DNA of 43,614 nucleotides from CAZPZZ01 sp964591245 (lineage in GTDB: Bacteria; Acidobacteriota; Vicinamibacteria; Vicinamibacterales; UBA8438), in the NCBI GenBank assembly GCA_964591245.1, contig CAZPZZ010000017.1, positions 1 to 43,614 on the forward strand, read 5' to 3'. Position numbers and translations under genes: made by a program. Every line of letters starts with the position of its first letter. The stretch's first letter is position 1. The notes below the pieces were generated by a model. That model was not told where the DNA came from and made no database searches. It was given only the letters and a program-made list of their open reading frames with translations. This document shows, in pieces, positions 35,003-43,042 of the stretch.

Positions 35003-36256
35003 CTAGAACCTGGGGTTGACGACGTTGTTGAAGATCGAGCCGAAGGTGTAGCTGAACCCGAACGATATCCGGTACCGCGAATCTGTGGCCAGTTGACGAC
35101 GCTCGATCAAGATTTCTTCATCGGTCAAGTCGGTCTTTGCCAGGTACACCTGATCCCTGACCAACGAGGTGCTGGCATTCACAAAGACCGATAACCCTCG
35201 CACTATCCGAAACGTTAAGTTTCCGTAGAGCGAGGTGCTGTATTTGGCGATGTCGTTCATATAGTTGTTGTACCGGAACCGTACCCGGCTATCTCCCCAG
35301 GGTTGTTCGACATCGAACGTGGCCTCTATTTCCTGTGATGCGAGCGTTTCTTCCAGTTGTCCGAAGATGGTTTCTTGTTCGTAATCGAACGATTCCATAC
35401 CGACTTCATAGGCAAGCGTCAGGCTGCGCCGAGAGGATTCTGAATAGGGAAAGAAGTTGAACTCAATCCCGGGCAGCACCCGGATGCGCTGATCTTGGTT
35501 GAGATAGGTCGAGCCACTTGTCCCTCCGCGGATCGATGCTCCCCAATGTTCCCCAAGGCTTCTGACGAGTTGCCCTTCGACCTCGTAGCTCTTCACCACG
35601 TTGACAAACTCGCCTGAACTGAGCACGGTGATCGTTTCGCGATACGAACTTTCGACCTCCGCCCGGATAATCCAATCCTCGGTCGTGCGGTTCGCGGACG
35701 CCGAGCCATTGAATCGGCGTTGCGTGCGCGACGATTCGCCCGAGGCCCGAGCATTGGTGCTCAGGCGAAAGACCCAGAAATTCCACGGGTCGTCCTGGGG
35801 GCGTGCCATCATCGACTCGCCAGATGTGACGTTTGTTCCGGGGCTGATGTCGATGTCGCGTGCCAGCGGGGTTTCGATGATGTAATGGAGAAATCCTACT
35901 CGCAGCACCTGCGCCAAGCCTTGCCGGATTTCATCATCGGTGTCGGTGCGGCTCTCTGAGTACATATAGCGGACATCACGGCCATCGAATTGTTCGAGAC
36001 CGATGAAGTCCAGCGTGTGTTGGCGTCCCGCTCCACTGCTCTGATCGGTGACGAGTACGTGCACCTGGGCATCCCGTCGGTCTCGCACGTAGTTCACGAA
36101 CGTGATTTCACGCCTCATGAAATCGAAGTCACACCTATTGCAATCCAGGAAGACCCGGAGGCTCTGCGTCTGTGGTTCTGGAGGCTGGGCGGCACCGTTC
36201 CCGTTCCAGAGTCCCAGTATCAGGGTGAGACCGATCAATATCCGAGGTGTACCCAA
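35003..36256 (-). CDS. Outer-membrane beta-barrel protein with unusual N-terminal domain
   Basis: A 417-residue envelope protein. After a signal peptide (IGLTLILGLWNGNGAAQ) comes a short domain of the type SLRVFLDCNRCDFDFMRREITFVNYVRDRR...DAQVHVLVTDQ (Cys in DCNRCD; about 30-115). The rest is amphipathic strands ending FGFSYTFGSIFNNVVNPRF with the terminal Phe of outer-membrane barrels. I recognise this as a widespread uncharacterised type in Bacteroidetes and Acidobacteria. TTG 36256 is proposed as start: a full AAGGAGG lies eight bases upstream and the signal peptide begins there. GTG 36295 is a longer alternative. It sits alone, convergent with the toroid gene. Confidence 0.72.
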   Translation of the reverse strand: MGTPRILIGLTLILGLWNGNGAAQPPEPQTQSLRVFLDCNRCDFDFMRREITFVNYVRDRRDAQVHVLVTDQSSGAGRQHTLDFIGLEQFDGRDVRYMYSESRTDTDDEIRQGLAQVLRVGFLHYIIETPLARDIDISPGTNVTSGESMMARPQDDPWNFWVFRLSTNARASGESSRTQRRFNGSASANRTTEDWIIRAEVESSYRETITVLSSGEFVNVVKSYEVEGQLVRSLGEHWGASIRGGTSGSTYLNQDQRIRVLPGIEFNFFPYSESSRRSLTLAYEVGMESFDYEQETIFGQLEETLASQEIEATFDVEQPWGDSRVRFRYNNYMNDIAKYSTSLYGNLTFRIVRGLSVFVNASTSLVRDQVYLAKTDLTDEEILIERRQLATDSRYRISFGFSYTFGSIFNNVVNPRF

Positions 36257-36609
36257 TCCCGCCCCCTCCTTAGGGCTCAGCTGGCCGATCACCACGTGGA
36301 TGAACGAATCAGGTCGACCACGTCGACCGAGCGCGATCTCCGTGGAGCCGACGACTGACGACCCGTTCAGTATACGGGCCAGCCAGGAGCGACCCGGCGC
36401 GGCCTCTGCCTACGTGGGCCACGGCACGACCGTTCACTGGCGACGGTTCGATACTCGTCGTATACCGTGGGTCGTGACAAGGGATAGCCTGGCCGCCCTC
36501 CAGGCGGCGTAGCGCAACGCTGTTTTGGGTCATGTGATGCAGCGTGGCATCGTCTGATGCGAGGGGACGCGGTCTCCTGAGAATGACACCGTGCCCAGCC
36601 AGGCTGCGA
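36257..36609. other. Intergenic region after the export operon
   Basis: A 353-base gap between the end of the export operon and the TTG-start barrel gene, both on the minus strand. It holds a 6-bp hairpin GCCGCC/GGCGGC with 5-base loop at 36492-36508 and a weaker GCATC/GATGC hairpin at 36548-36561, the latter about 50 bases past the operon stop; either could help end transcription. No gene seen. Confidence 0.35.
36265..36271 (-). promoter_or_regulatory. Ribosome binding site supporting a TTG start
   Basis: AAGGAGG on the minus strand, eight bases before TTG 36256. It lies inside the longer open frame from GTG 36295, which has no good site of its own. It decides in favour of the rare TTG start. 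Confidence 0.55.
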
Positions 36610-37827
36610 TCAAAAAAAGACACTGAACGAGAGGTACCCGGTCGAGCTGGCGAGGCCGAACTCGGAGGGGAGAGGCTGACTGGCTGTGATGTGGGCATCG
36701 CCAAACCCGAAGTAGATGCCGCCCGAGATCACCGTTTCATCCCCGGCGGTATAGGTCACGCTGGGGGCCACCAATGTGCTGTTGTCGTTCATGTTCCACA
36801 TCGAGAGGCCGGCGAGACTCCACAGGGGGCTCACTTGATACGACGCCTGGGCGACGGTCACGTCTCGTCCGAGGGTCTGCAGTTCGCCTCGAAGGAATTC
36901 TGGTGTGAGTAGCAACTCTGTATATCGCGCTGGTGCGGCTGCAGCAAGTCCATCCCGTTGGTACTCGAAGATGAGAAACAGATCGCGGTCGGCAATCTGC
37001 AGGACGCGATCGAGACCCAGTGCACCGCGGCCGATAATCCGCCCTCGGAGTTCACGAACCACTCCCTCGGCCCTGAGCGCCCACGTCCCGAGGCTTCCCG
37101 ATATGCCGACCGCACCGGCGGTATCTCCATAGAGCGTGCCTCCCCAGGCCGACAGTTCCCAGTTCTGCCAGGTGGTCAACCCTCGCCCGAGAGCGGTCAC
37201 TTCTTCTCCCAGCAGGGAGTTGGTTGCCCGAACCACGACATCGACCGTACTCAGTGGGCCTGGGTACATCTGAAGCCGGGCGACGTCTACACCACCACGG
37301 AACTGGCGAAAGGGATCTGCCGGGTTGAAGGGTAAGAAGGGGTCAGCCGGCGTCAAGAATAATGTCGTGCCCCATGAGACGGCCTGGCGGCCAATCGTGA
37401 GGTCGAGGGATTGACTCGGACTGAATCTGACGTTCAATCGGTCGAGTCGTTGCCGCCATTGCACGTGATCCTGATCGACGACAGTGTTGTCCAATGGTAG
37501 CCACTCTCCGCCATTTGGCACCGCTCCAAGGAAGCCGCTTTGCGTGCCATGTTGACTGATGGTGATCGCGTGTTCGTAGGCGGCTTCGAGGGAGACGGGA
37601 CCCCATGAGGGTTCGAGGGAGAGACGGAGCCGATTGAAGTCGCTGACAGACGCTGGCGAGGATTGTGTTGGGCCGCTCAGCAGAGGAACGGTCTGGACAT
37701 AGCCACTCAGCCAGTTCGGTTGGGCACTGACCGTCGTGGCGGTCACCAGTGACCAGAGAATGACCAGGGGACCGGTGGTTCGATCGAACCGCCTAGACGC
37801 GCGTTTCGTCTGAATCCACAGAGCCAT
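36610..37827 (-). CDS. DUF1302-like outer-membrane barrel, end gene of the export operon
   Basis: A 405-residue protein with a signal peptide (residues 1-36, ending TTVSAQ) and a barrel body. Characteristic segments are LDLTIGRQAVSWGTTLFLTPADPFLPFNPADPFRQFRGGVDVARLQMY, reminiscent of the DUF1302 GRQ-x-x-x-WG ... FNP-x-DP pattern, and amphipathic strands to the terminal STGYLSFSVFF. The final Phe supports outer-membrane assembly. It overlaps the ATPase gene upstream by 35 bases, so it is very likely co-translated with the transporter and could be its outer-membrane receiver (inference). ATG 37827 is the first ATG in frame. Confidence 0.78.
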   Translation of the reverse strand: MALWIQTKRASRRFDRTTGPLVILWSLVTATTVSAQPNWLSGYVQTVPLLSGPTQSSPASVSDFNRLRLSLEPSWGPVSLEAAYEHAITISQHGTQSGFLGAVPNGGEWLPLDNTVVDQDHVQWRQRLDRLNVRFSPSQSLDLTIGRQAVSWGTTLFLTPADPFLPFNPADPFRQFRGGVDVARLQMYPGPLSTVDVVVRATNSLLGEEVTALGRGLTTWQNWELSAWGGTLYGDTAGAVGISGSLGTWALRAEGVVRELRGRIIGRGALGLDRVLQIADRDLFLIFEYQRDGLAAAAPARYTELLLTPEFLRGELQTLGRDVTVAQASYQVSPLWSLAGLSMWNMNDNSTLVAPSVTYTAGDETVISGGIYFGFGDAHITASQPLPSEFGLASSTGYLSFSVFF

Positions 37828-38497
37828 CGACCATCCGTATCAGGCGATGACATCGGTCCATCACCCGCTCGTCGTGGGTTGCGAAGACGAAGGTGACCCC
37901 GAGATCGCGATTCAATTCATCCATGAGTTCCAGCAATGCGTCGCTGGAGGCCGAGTCGAGGTTGGCCGTGGGCTCATCGGCCAGGACCAACGCCGGTTGA
38001 CTGGCCACTGCTCTGACCACGGCCACTCGCTGCTGCTGGCCACCGGAGAGCTTGCCAGGCCGTCGGTCCTCGAGGCCATTGAGCCCGGTGCGGGAGAATA
38101 ATTCATCCACCCGCCGTGTCCGTTCTGCTGTCGGGACCCCTTGGAGCAACATCGGGAACTCGGCATTTTCCCGCGCCGTGAGGACTGGCAGGAGGTTGTA
38201 GGCCTGGAAGATGAATCCGACCCGCGTCAATCGCAGGCGGGCCAGTTCCCCGCTGGCGAGCGTGCTCAGTTCCTGCCCACCCACCCAGACCTGTCCGCGG
38301 GTCGGGCGGGTCAGGCCTCCGATGAGGTTGAGTAACGTCGTCTTGCCGGAACCGGATGGTCCGGCCAAGGCCGTGAATTCTCCGGAGCCAACGGTGAGGC
38401 TGACATCACGGACGGCGTGTACTTCTTCCGCTTCCTGCTGGTAGATCTTTGAGACATCACCGGTGCGTACCGCGTATCCTGCTTCCTCTGGCGTCAT
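37793..38497 (-). CDS. LolD/MacB-type ABC transporter ATPase
   Basis: A 234-residue ATP-binding subunit with every nucleotide-binding motif: Walker A GPSGSGKTT (46-54), Q-loop FIFQAYNLLP (96-105), signature LSGGQQQR (150-157), Walker B LVLADEPT (170-177) and H-loop ATHDE (H208). Close in type to LolD, MacB and FtsE subunits, which power mechanotransmission by FtsX-like permeases rather than transport across the inner membrane. Two such permeases precede it in the operon (gap 6 bases), and the next gene overlaps it by 35 bases. Confidence 0.93.
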   Translation of the reverse strand: MTPEEAGYAVRTGDVSKIYQQEAEEVHAVRDVSLTVGSGEFTALAGPSGSGKTTLLNLIGGLTRPTRGQVWVGGQELSTLASGELARLRLTRVGFIFQAYNLLPVLTARENAEFPMLLQGVPTAERTRRVDELFSRTGLNGLEDRRPGKLSGGQQQRVAVVRAVASQPALVLADEPTANLDSASSDALLELMDELNRDLGVTFVFATHDERVMDRCHRLIRMVDGSVDSDETRV

Positions 38498-38503
38498 GGT
38501 GTC

Positions 38504-39805
38504 TTACCGATCAAATTTCATGGACTCACAGACGTCGATTCGCGTGGCTCTGATCGCCGGATAGACAGAGGCCAGCACTCCCATCATCATGATCCAGCCG
38601 AGTGTCTGCATGGTTCTGGCTACTGTAAAGAGCGGGATGACAATGGGGTCCATCAGGACGCCGCCCAGGTCCATGTTAGCCATGGCGTCGCCAGCGAGCG
38701 CGGCCATGTCCAGGCCGTCTCCGAAGAAGTACCAGGTCAGGCCTGTTCCTAGACCGACGCCGACGAGGGTGCTGATCATGGTCAAGAGGAGACCCTCCAT
38801 CAGCACGACCGCGCCGGTTTGTCTGGGGGTCAGTCCGAGTGCTTGCAAGACCCCGAATTCCCGATGCCGATGCAACACGGACATCAAGACCGTGTTTACG
38901 ATGCCGAATCCGATGATGATGAACAGGATACCGAATATAAAGTAGTTCCCATATTGGTCGACGGCGACCAGGGCGGCCAACGATGGCATGGCCTCGCGCC
39001 AACTCAGCACGGTTGCCTGGCCTGCGCCAATCGACTCTGCGAGTTCTCCCTGCAGATGACTGACCAGGCCCGAGACTTCTGTGCTGTCGCCGACCATCAC
39101 CGCGATGTTCGACACATCGTCACCAGATCCCAACCACTCGCTGGCGATACCGAGCGGAATGTGCACGACCTGCTGGTCGACCTGTGGTGCGCCATTGCGG
39201 AAGACTCCCACGACTCGGACCAGCTGCCCGGCGATGTCCTGGTTGGTATCCTGGGCGGTCAGGACGAGTCTGGATCCCAGCCTCAGATCGAGCGTCTCCA
39301 TGAGGCCGACCCCGACGTAGGCCGCGAGCCGATCGTCTGGCTCGAGATACCGGCCCTCGATGACCTGCTCGTCAATGGTCGTGAAGGCCGCTTCGGCCTC
39401 GGGGTCTACCGCTAGAATTTGCGCTGGACGGGCTCCGGCGGCGGAACTGGCCATTCCACTGATGGTGAGCTGCGCCGACATTCCGGTGACCCGGTTGGCA
39501 ATCCCTGAACTGGCGAGTGCCGCGTTCGCGACCGCGCGGACCTCGGCACTCAACCGGTCTTCGAGCTTGCGGCTCATGCGAAACGCTGGGTGTTCGATGG
39601 TGACGTGGCCGCTTCCGGTACGTACCCCATCGTCGATCCACTGCTCGTGCGTGCCGTCGCCTATCGCGTTCGAAAAGACCAGCAAGCTTGCCCCGAGAAT
39701 GATGGCTGTGGCGGTTAGTGCGGTCCGGCGCACTTGCCGCCTCAGATTGCGAAGGGCGAGGTTCAGGATCACGCCGATGTGAGAGCCCGTTCGTGATGCA
39801 GTCAT
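38504..39805 (-). CDS. FtsX-like ABC permease (second)
   Basis: A 433-residue permease of the MacB/LolC type: N-terminal membrane helix (RTALTATAIILGASLLVFSNAIG), a large periplasmic MacB_PCD-like domain (about 50-280), then three C-terminal helices including the FtsX segment GILFIIIGFGIVNTVLMSVLHRHREFGVLQALGLTPRQ. It should couple cytoplasmic ATP use to release of a substrate from the outer leaf of the inner membrane. It starts three bases after the first permease, with which it shares layout but little sequence, as in LolC/LolE pairs. Confidence 0.9.
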   Translation of the reverse strand: MTASRTGSHIGVILNLALRNLRRQVRRTALTATAIILGASLLVFSNAIGDGTHEQWIDDGVRTGSGHVTIEHPAFRMSRKLEDRLSAEVRAVANAALASSGIANRVTGMSAQLTISGMASSAAGARPAQILAVDPEAEAAFTTIDEQVIEGRYLEPDDRLAAYVGVGLMETLDLRLGSRLVLTAQDTNQDIAGQLVRVVGVFRNGAPQVDQQVVHIPLGIASEWLGSGDDVSNIAVMVGDSTEVSGLVSHLQGELAESIGAGQATVLSWREAMPSLAALVAVDQYGNYFIFGILFIIIGFGIVNTVLMSVLHRHREFGVLQALGLTPRQTGAVVLMEGLLLTMISTLVGVGLGTGLTWYFFGDGLDMAALAGDAMANMDLGGVLMDPIVIPLFTVARTMQTLGWIMMMGVLASVYPAIRATRIDVCESMKFDR

Positions 39806-39808
39806 CCT

Positions 39809-41068
39809 CTACAATCCTGACAAGATGTCGGCCGGCGGGACCCGGGAGGCACGCATGGCCGGATAAAACGCTGCCAGCAACGTCGTGGCCAGTAGTGCGA
39901 GCCCCGTGACCATCGCAAAGCGGAGGTCGTACTCCACCTGCATCGTGAGCGAGACGACGGAACCCATAAATTCGATATCGGCGACAAGGCCCGACAAATC
40001 TGGTGGTGCGTTGTGCCACCAGATCATCACGGGCCAGGTGATCACGATACCCAGGGCCAGGCTGAAGAGGCCCAGCGCGAGGGCTTCGTAGAGCACGCTC
40101 CGGACCACGCCCCAGGGTGTAGCCCCGAGGGCAAGCATGACGGCGAATTCACGCCGCCGCTCGTAGGTGGCCATGAGCATCGTGTTGGCTACGCCGAAAA
40201 TGGCGAGTCCAAAGACGATCACGATGATCACGCCATACACCGATCCAGCCAGTGTCGCGTACTCCACCAACGTTGGATTCAGCACGGTCCAGGAGACTAC
40301 CTCGGTCCCGGGTGCCGCTGTTTCGATGTCCGCTGCCACTGCGGTTGTCACGTCATCGGCGAGCCACGGGTCCCGGGTGGAAATGGCGATCTCGTGGATG
40401 CGATCGTCGCCGAGCACCACCAGGGTCTGGAGGTCCTCGACTGGTAAGACGGCGAACGCGGAGTCGATTTCACCGAGGCCTGTCCGATAGGTCCCGACCA
40501 GGGTGAACAGGTCGTTTCCCATCGAGCCGTCTGCGGCCGGTGCCACGACGACCACTTCGTCGCCAATCGTGGTGTCGAGTTGACGGGCCATCTCGGTTCC
40601 GACCACCAGTTCGAAGCGACCCGGTTCTGGGAGTCGTCCGGCCGTGAGCACGTCGAGAAAACGACTCAGGGCGACCTCCCGTTCCGGGTCGACGCCCATC
40701 AACATTCCCGCCACGGTTGAGTCACCCGAGCTCAGCAGGCCGCCGGCATAGACGCGGGGAGCGGCCGCCACAACCCGTTCATCGCGACTGGCCTGGGCGA
40801 GCAGCTGTTCGATATCTGTTCCGTTGCGTCCCCCGATGGTGTCGTACAGACTGCGTTCGGGGCGGAACTCCGCATGATGGATCTCGATCTGGCCACCGAC
40901 CAGTCCGGTGCTGTTCTGAACCATCTGGTTGATGAGTCCTTGGCTCCACCCGACCAGCACGACGCTTGTAAAGAAGCCAATCGCCAGTCCCATGGCCGTG
41001 AGAATCGTACGTTTAGGGTGGCGGCCCAGGTTGCGCATGCCGATGCGCGACCACGGTGAATGCGGCAT
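39809..41068 (-). CDS. FtsX-like ABC permease (first)
   Basis: A 419-residue permease: first helix near RTILTAMGLAIGFFTSVVLVGW, periplasmic domain (about 50-265) and C-terminal helices with VYGVIIVIVFGLAIFGVANTMLMATYERRREFAVMLALGATPWG, the FtsX signature. It pairs with the next permease to form a LolCE-like heterodimer. It follows the LolA-like carrier gene by six bases, so carrier and permease are probably made together. Confidence 0.9.
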   Translation of the reverse strand: MPHSPWSRIGMRNLGRHPKRTILTAMGLAIGFFTSVVLVGWSQGLINQMVQNSTGLVGGQIEIHHAEFRPERSLYDTIGGRNGTDIEQLLAQASRDERVVAAAPRVYAGGLLSSGDSTVAGMLMGVDPEREVALSRFLDVLTAGRLPEPGRFELVVGTEMARQLDTTIGDEVVVVAPAADGSMGNDLFTLVGTYRTGLGEIDSAFAVLPVEDLQTLVVLGDDRIHEIAISTRDPWLADDVTTAVAADIETAAPGTEVVSWTVLNPTLVEYATLAGSVYGVIIVIVFGLAIFGVANTMLMATYERRREFAVMLALGATPWGVVRSVLYEALALGLFSLALGIVITWPVMIWWHNAPPDLSGLVADIEFMGSVVSLTMQVEYDLRFAMVTGLALLATTLLAAFYPAMRASRVPPADILSGL

Positions 41069-41074
41069 CGTCCG

Positions 41075-41848
41075 TTACCTCTGCCGCTGAAGCGTCCGGA
41101 GCGAGAAGAAGGACGCGTCGAGATCTACGTCGAATTCGAGGTCGTCATAGCGCATGGAGGTATATTCATCCGGTTTGTCGGCCGGGCGCATCATCATGAG
41201 CCTGGGAATGGTTCGTCCTCCCACCGTGGCAAAGTCACTGAAGTCCATTGACCGGGCCAAGGCACCGTCTTCATCGTAGTAACTGACCGCGAGTGGCATG
41301 TAGTCCGCTTGGCGTACCCGGTAGTCGATTTGGCCCCAGACCACCGCAGCCTCTGCTTTGGGGACCAACGTGAATTCCCACACCACCTCTCCGTTCCGGT
41401 CGCCGCTAAACGAGAGCGTGATGTCATAGTCGTCGACGAGACGACTCTCTTGGACGAGATCATCATTGGTGAAATGTGATCCCATCCAGGACCCACCCAT
41501 CATGGAGGTCGGAATCTTGATGGTCCGGTCGACCTTGGGGAGATAGTTGTAGATATCCCGATCGGCCTTGAGCGTGGCCGTGCCGGCCTCTCTGGCGGGA
41601 GCCTGAATTCTGACGAGTGAGTAGTCGTTGCCAAGCGACCACAACTCCATCGTCATTTGCCGGGTCCAGTTCTCTGTGACGACTTCCATCGTCGAGGTAC
41701 CATGGCTGGACTCTCCCCGGTAGAGTTCGTCGACCCGATCGATGATCTCGTAGGGATCAACTTGAGCCTGCGCTGGGGGAGCCATCGTCAGCATCCAGAG
41801 CCCCAGGACACCGACTGAGAGACGCATGCGAGACATCCATCCTGCCAT
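41075..41848 (-). CDS. Periplasmic LolA-like carrier (outer membrane lipoprotein-sorting protein, PF17131 type)
   Basis: A 257-residue exported protein (signal peptide ending APPAQAQ, about 29) of the outer-membrane lipoprotein-sorting group. Marks are YEIIDRVDELYRGESSHGTSTMEVVTENWTR, LKADRDIYNYLPKVDRTIKIPTSMMGGSWMGSHFTNDDLV, and a C-terminal RYDDLEFDVDLDASFFSLRTLQ. The fold is an open barrel able to hold a lipid. In this operon it is the natural shuttle from the permeases to the barrel. AGGGAG lies eight bases before ATG 41848, which decides the start; a longer frame to 41935 overlaps the TetR gene. The gap from the TetR stop is 23 bases. Confidence 0.85.
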   Translation of the reverse strand: MAGWMSRMRLSVGVLGLWMLTMAPPAQAQVDPYEIIDRVDELYRGESSHGTSTMEVVTENWTRQMTMELWSLGNDYSLVRIQAPAREAGTATLKADRDIYNYLPKVDRTIKIPTSMMGGSWMGSHFTNDDLVQESRLVDDYDITLSFSGDRNGEVVWEFTLVPKAEAAVVWGQIDYRVRQADYMPLAVSYYDEDGALARSMDFSDFATVGGRTIPRLMMMRPADKPDEYTSMRYDDLEFDVDLDASFFSLRTLQRQR

Positions 41849-41871
41849 AATTTCTGCTCCCTTGAGTCCGG

Positions 41872-42603
41872 TCACCCATGGCTCAATTTCGGCTCGGGTT
41901 CCCATTTCGTATGGTCCGTCTGGGGTTCGCCCCACAAGGAGACCTGGTCTGCGTCGATGAGCGCGAACCCCTGCGCCTGAATACCGAGCATACGGGCCAG
42001 CACGTCGTTGTAGGCGTCGACGACGTCTGTGATGCGTGCCTTGGGTTCCGTTCCCCGAGCGTTCATGACCACGTCCCAGAAAATGCTCTCGAACTCCTGC
42101 AGCACGGCTACGAGCGGTCGACCAACGTGCTCCGGGTACGGAAGGCGAAAAGCCCCTTCGGTGACTCCTTGCGCGACAATGGTGCTCAGCAAGTTCGCCA
42201 TGCGGTGTCGTACGCGGGACTGTACCCGTTCCTTGATGACACCGTTGCCCTCCGCATGCAACGCTTTCCCGAGTGCGAGCATCAACCCCTTCTGTTCAAG
42301 CTTTCGCTGATTTGACTGTGAAAAGATCCGACGCAGTTTCTCAGGTGCTGTGAGGTGTGGAACCGTGGTTACGGCCTCGAGGCGCGTCAACGTGAACTCG
42401 ACAACATGCTCGACCAATCCCTCGAGCAGCGCCTCCTTGGAGTCAAAGTAGTGATAGAAGGCCCCCTTCGAGGCCTGCATGGTGTTCAGGATGTCCTGGA
42501 TGGTCATCCCCTCGTAACCCTTGCGCTCGATTACCTGGGCCGCCACTTCGAGAAACGCTTGTCGACGCTGGGCATGGGCATCGGGGTCGAGGGTTCTGGC
42601 CAT
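41872..42603 (-). CDS. TetR-family repressor, first gene of the export operon
   Basis: A 243-residue regulator with a TetR N-terminus: QRRQAFLEVAAQVIERKGYEGMTIQDIL, recognition helix region MQASKGAFYHYFDSKEALLEGLV, then a ligand-binding helical C-domain. The start is ATG 42603; the frame is open to 42705 but the TetR fold begins after this Met. Being first in the operon it probably controls its own transcription and that of the transporter, relieved by an unknown ligand, possibly the transported lipid (inference). A promoter and a dyad lie just upstream. Confidence 0.9.
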   Translation of the reverse strand: MARTLDPDAHAQRRQAFLEVAAQVIERKGYEGMTIQDILNTMQASKGAFYHYFDSKEALLEGLVEHVVEFTLTRLEAVTTVPHLTAPEKLRRIFSQSNQRKLEQKGLMLALGKALHAEGNGVIKERVQSRVRHRMANLLSTIVAQGVTEGAFRLPYPEHVGRPLVAVLQEFESIFWDVVMNARGTEPKARITDVVDAYNDVLARMLGIQAQGFALIDADQVSLWGEPQTDHTKWEPEPKLSHG

Positions 42604-42605
42604 AA

Positions 42606-42659
42606 TTAACAAACCAAAAGTCTGTTTATATGCTACTCCTTGCGAGTTTTCTCGGTCAA
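42606..42659 (-). promoter_or_regulatory. Promoter and possible TetR operator of the export operon
   Basis: On the minus strand TTGACC (42659-42654) and TAGCAT (42635-42630) are 18 bases apart. Overlapping the -10 end and the start region is a dyad with arms ACAAAC and GTTTAT at 42609-42614 and 42624-42629 (one mismatch), a layout typical of autoregulating TetR genes. Confidence 0.4.
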
Positions 42660-43042
42660 GGAATACCCCGTTCAGGGCGCGGTCATACCTGTCAGCAACA
42701 GCCACCGTGAAGGCAAGGAAAAGAGGGACTGCGACCCTGATGGAGATCTGCGATCACCGATCGACCGGGCGGTCACCCCGGAGTCAACGAGCGTGTTTTT
42801 CGTAATATGAAAAAATACCGCAAAATGCGCATCTAAAAGAAAGCCTCAAATTTTGCTGTCGCGGCAGTAAGCGACGGTCCATCCATTAGCGTATCCTGCT
42901 ACCGCCTGTAGGGACTCTACGGGCACTGGTTGATCGGGTGCTCTGAGTGATGGACGGTTGCTGCGCTGGAGGCGGGCGAGTCGCCGATTGGTTTGAGGGC
43001 GCGGCCCATAGATGGCACAGAAAGTAACGGGGGTAGGTACGG
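42660..43042. other. Divergent region between TetR and HTH genes
   Basis: About 380 bases with an AT-rich patch at 42795-42860 (GTAATATGAAAAAATACC and neighbours) that could hold a promoter for the right-hand gene. No open frame with family features, no repeat and no RNA gene recognised. Confidence 0.35.
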
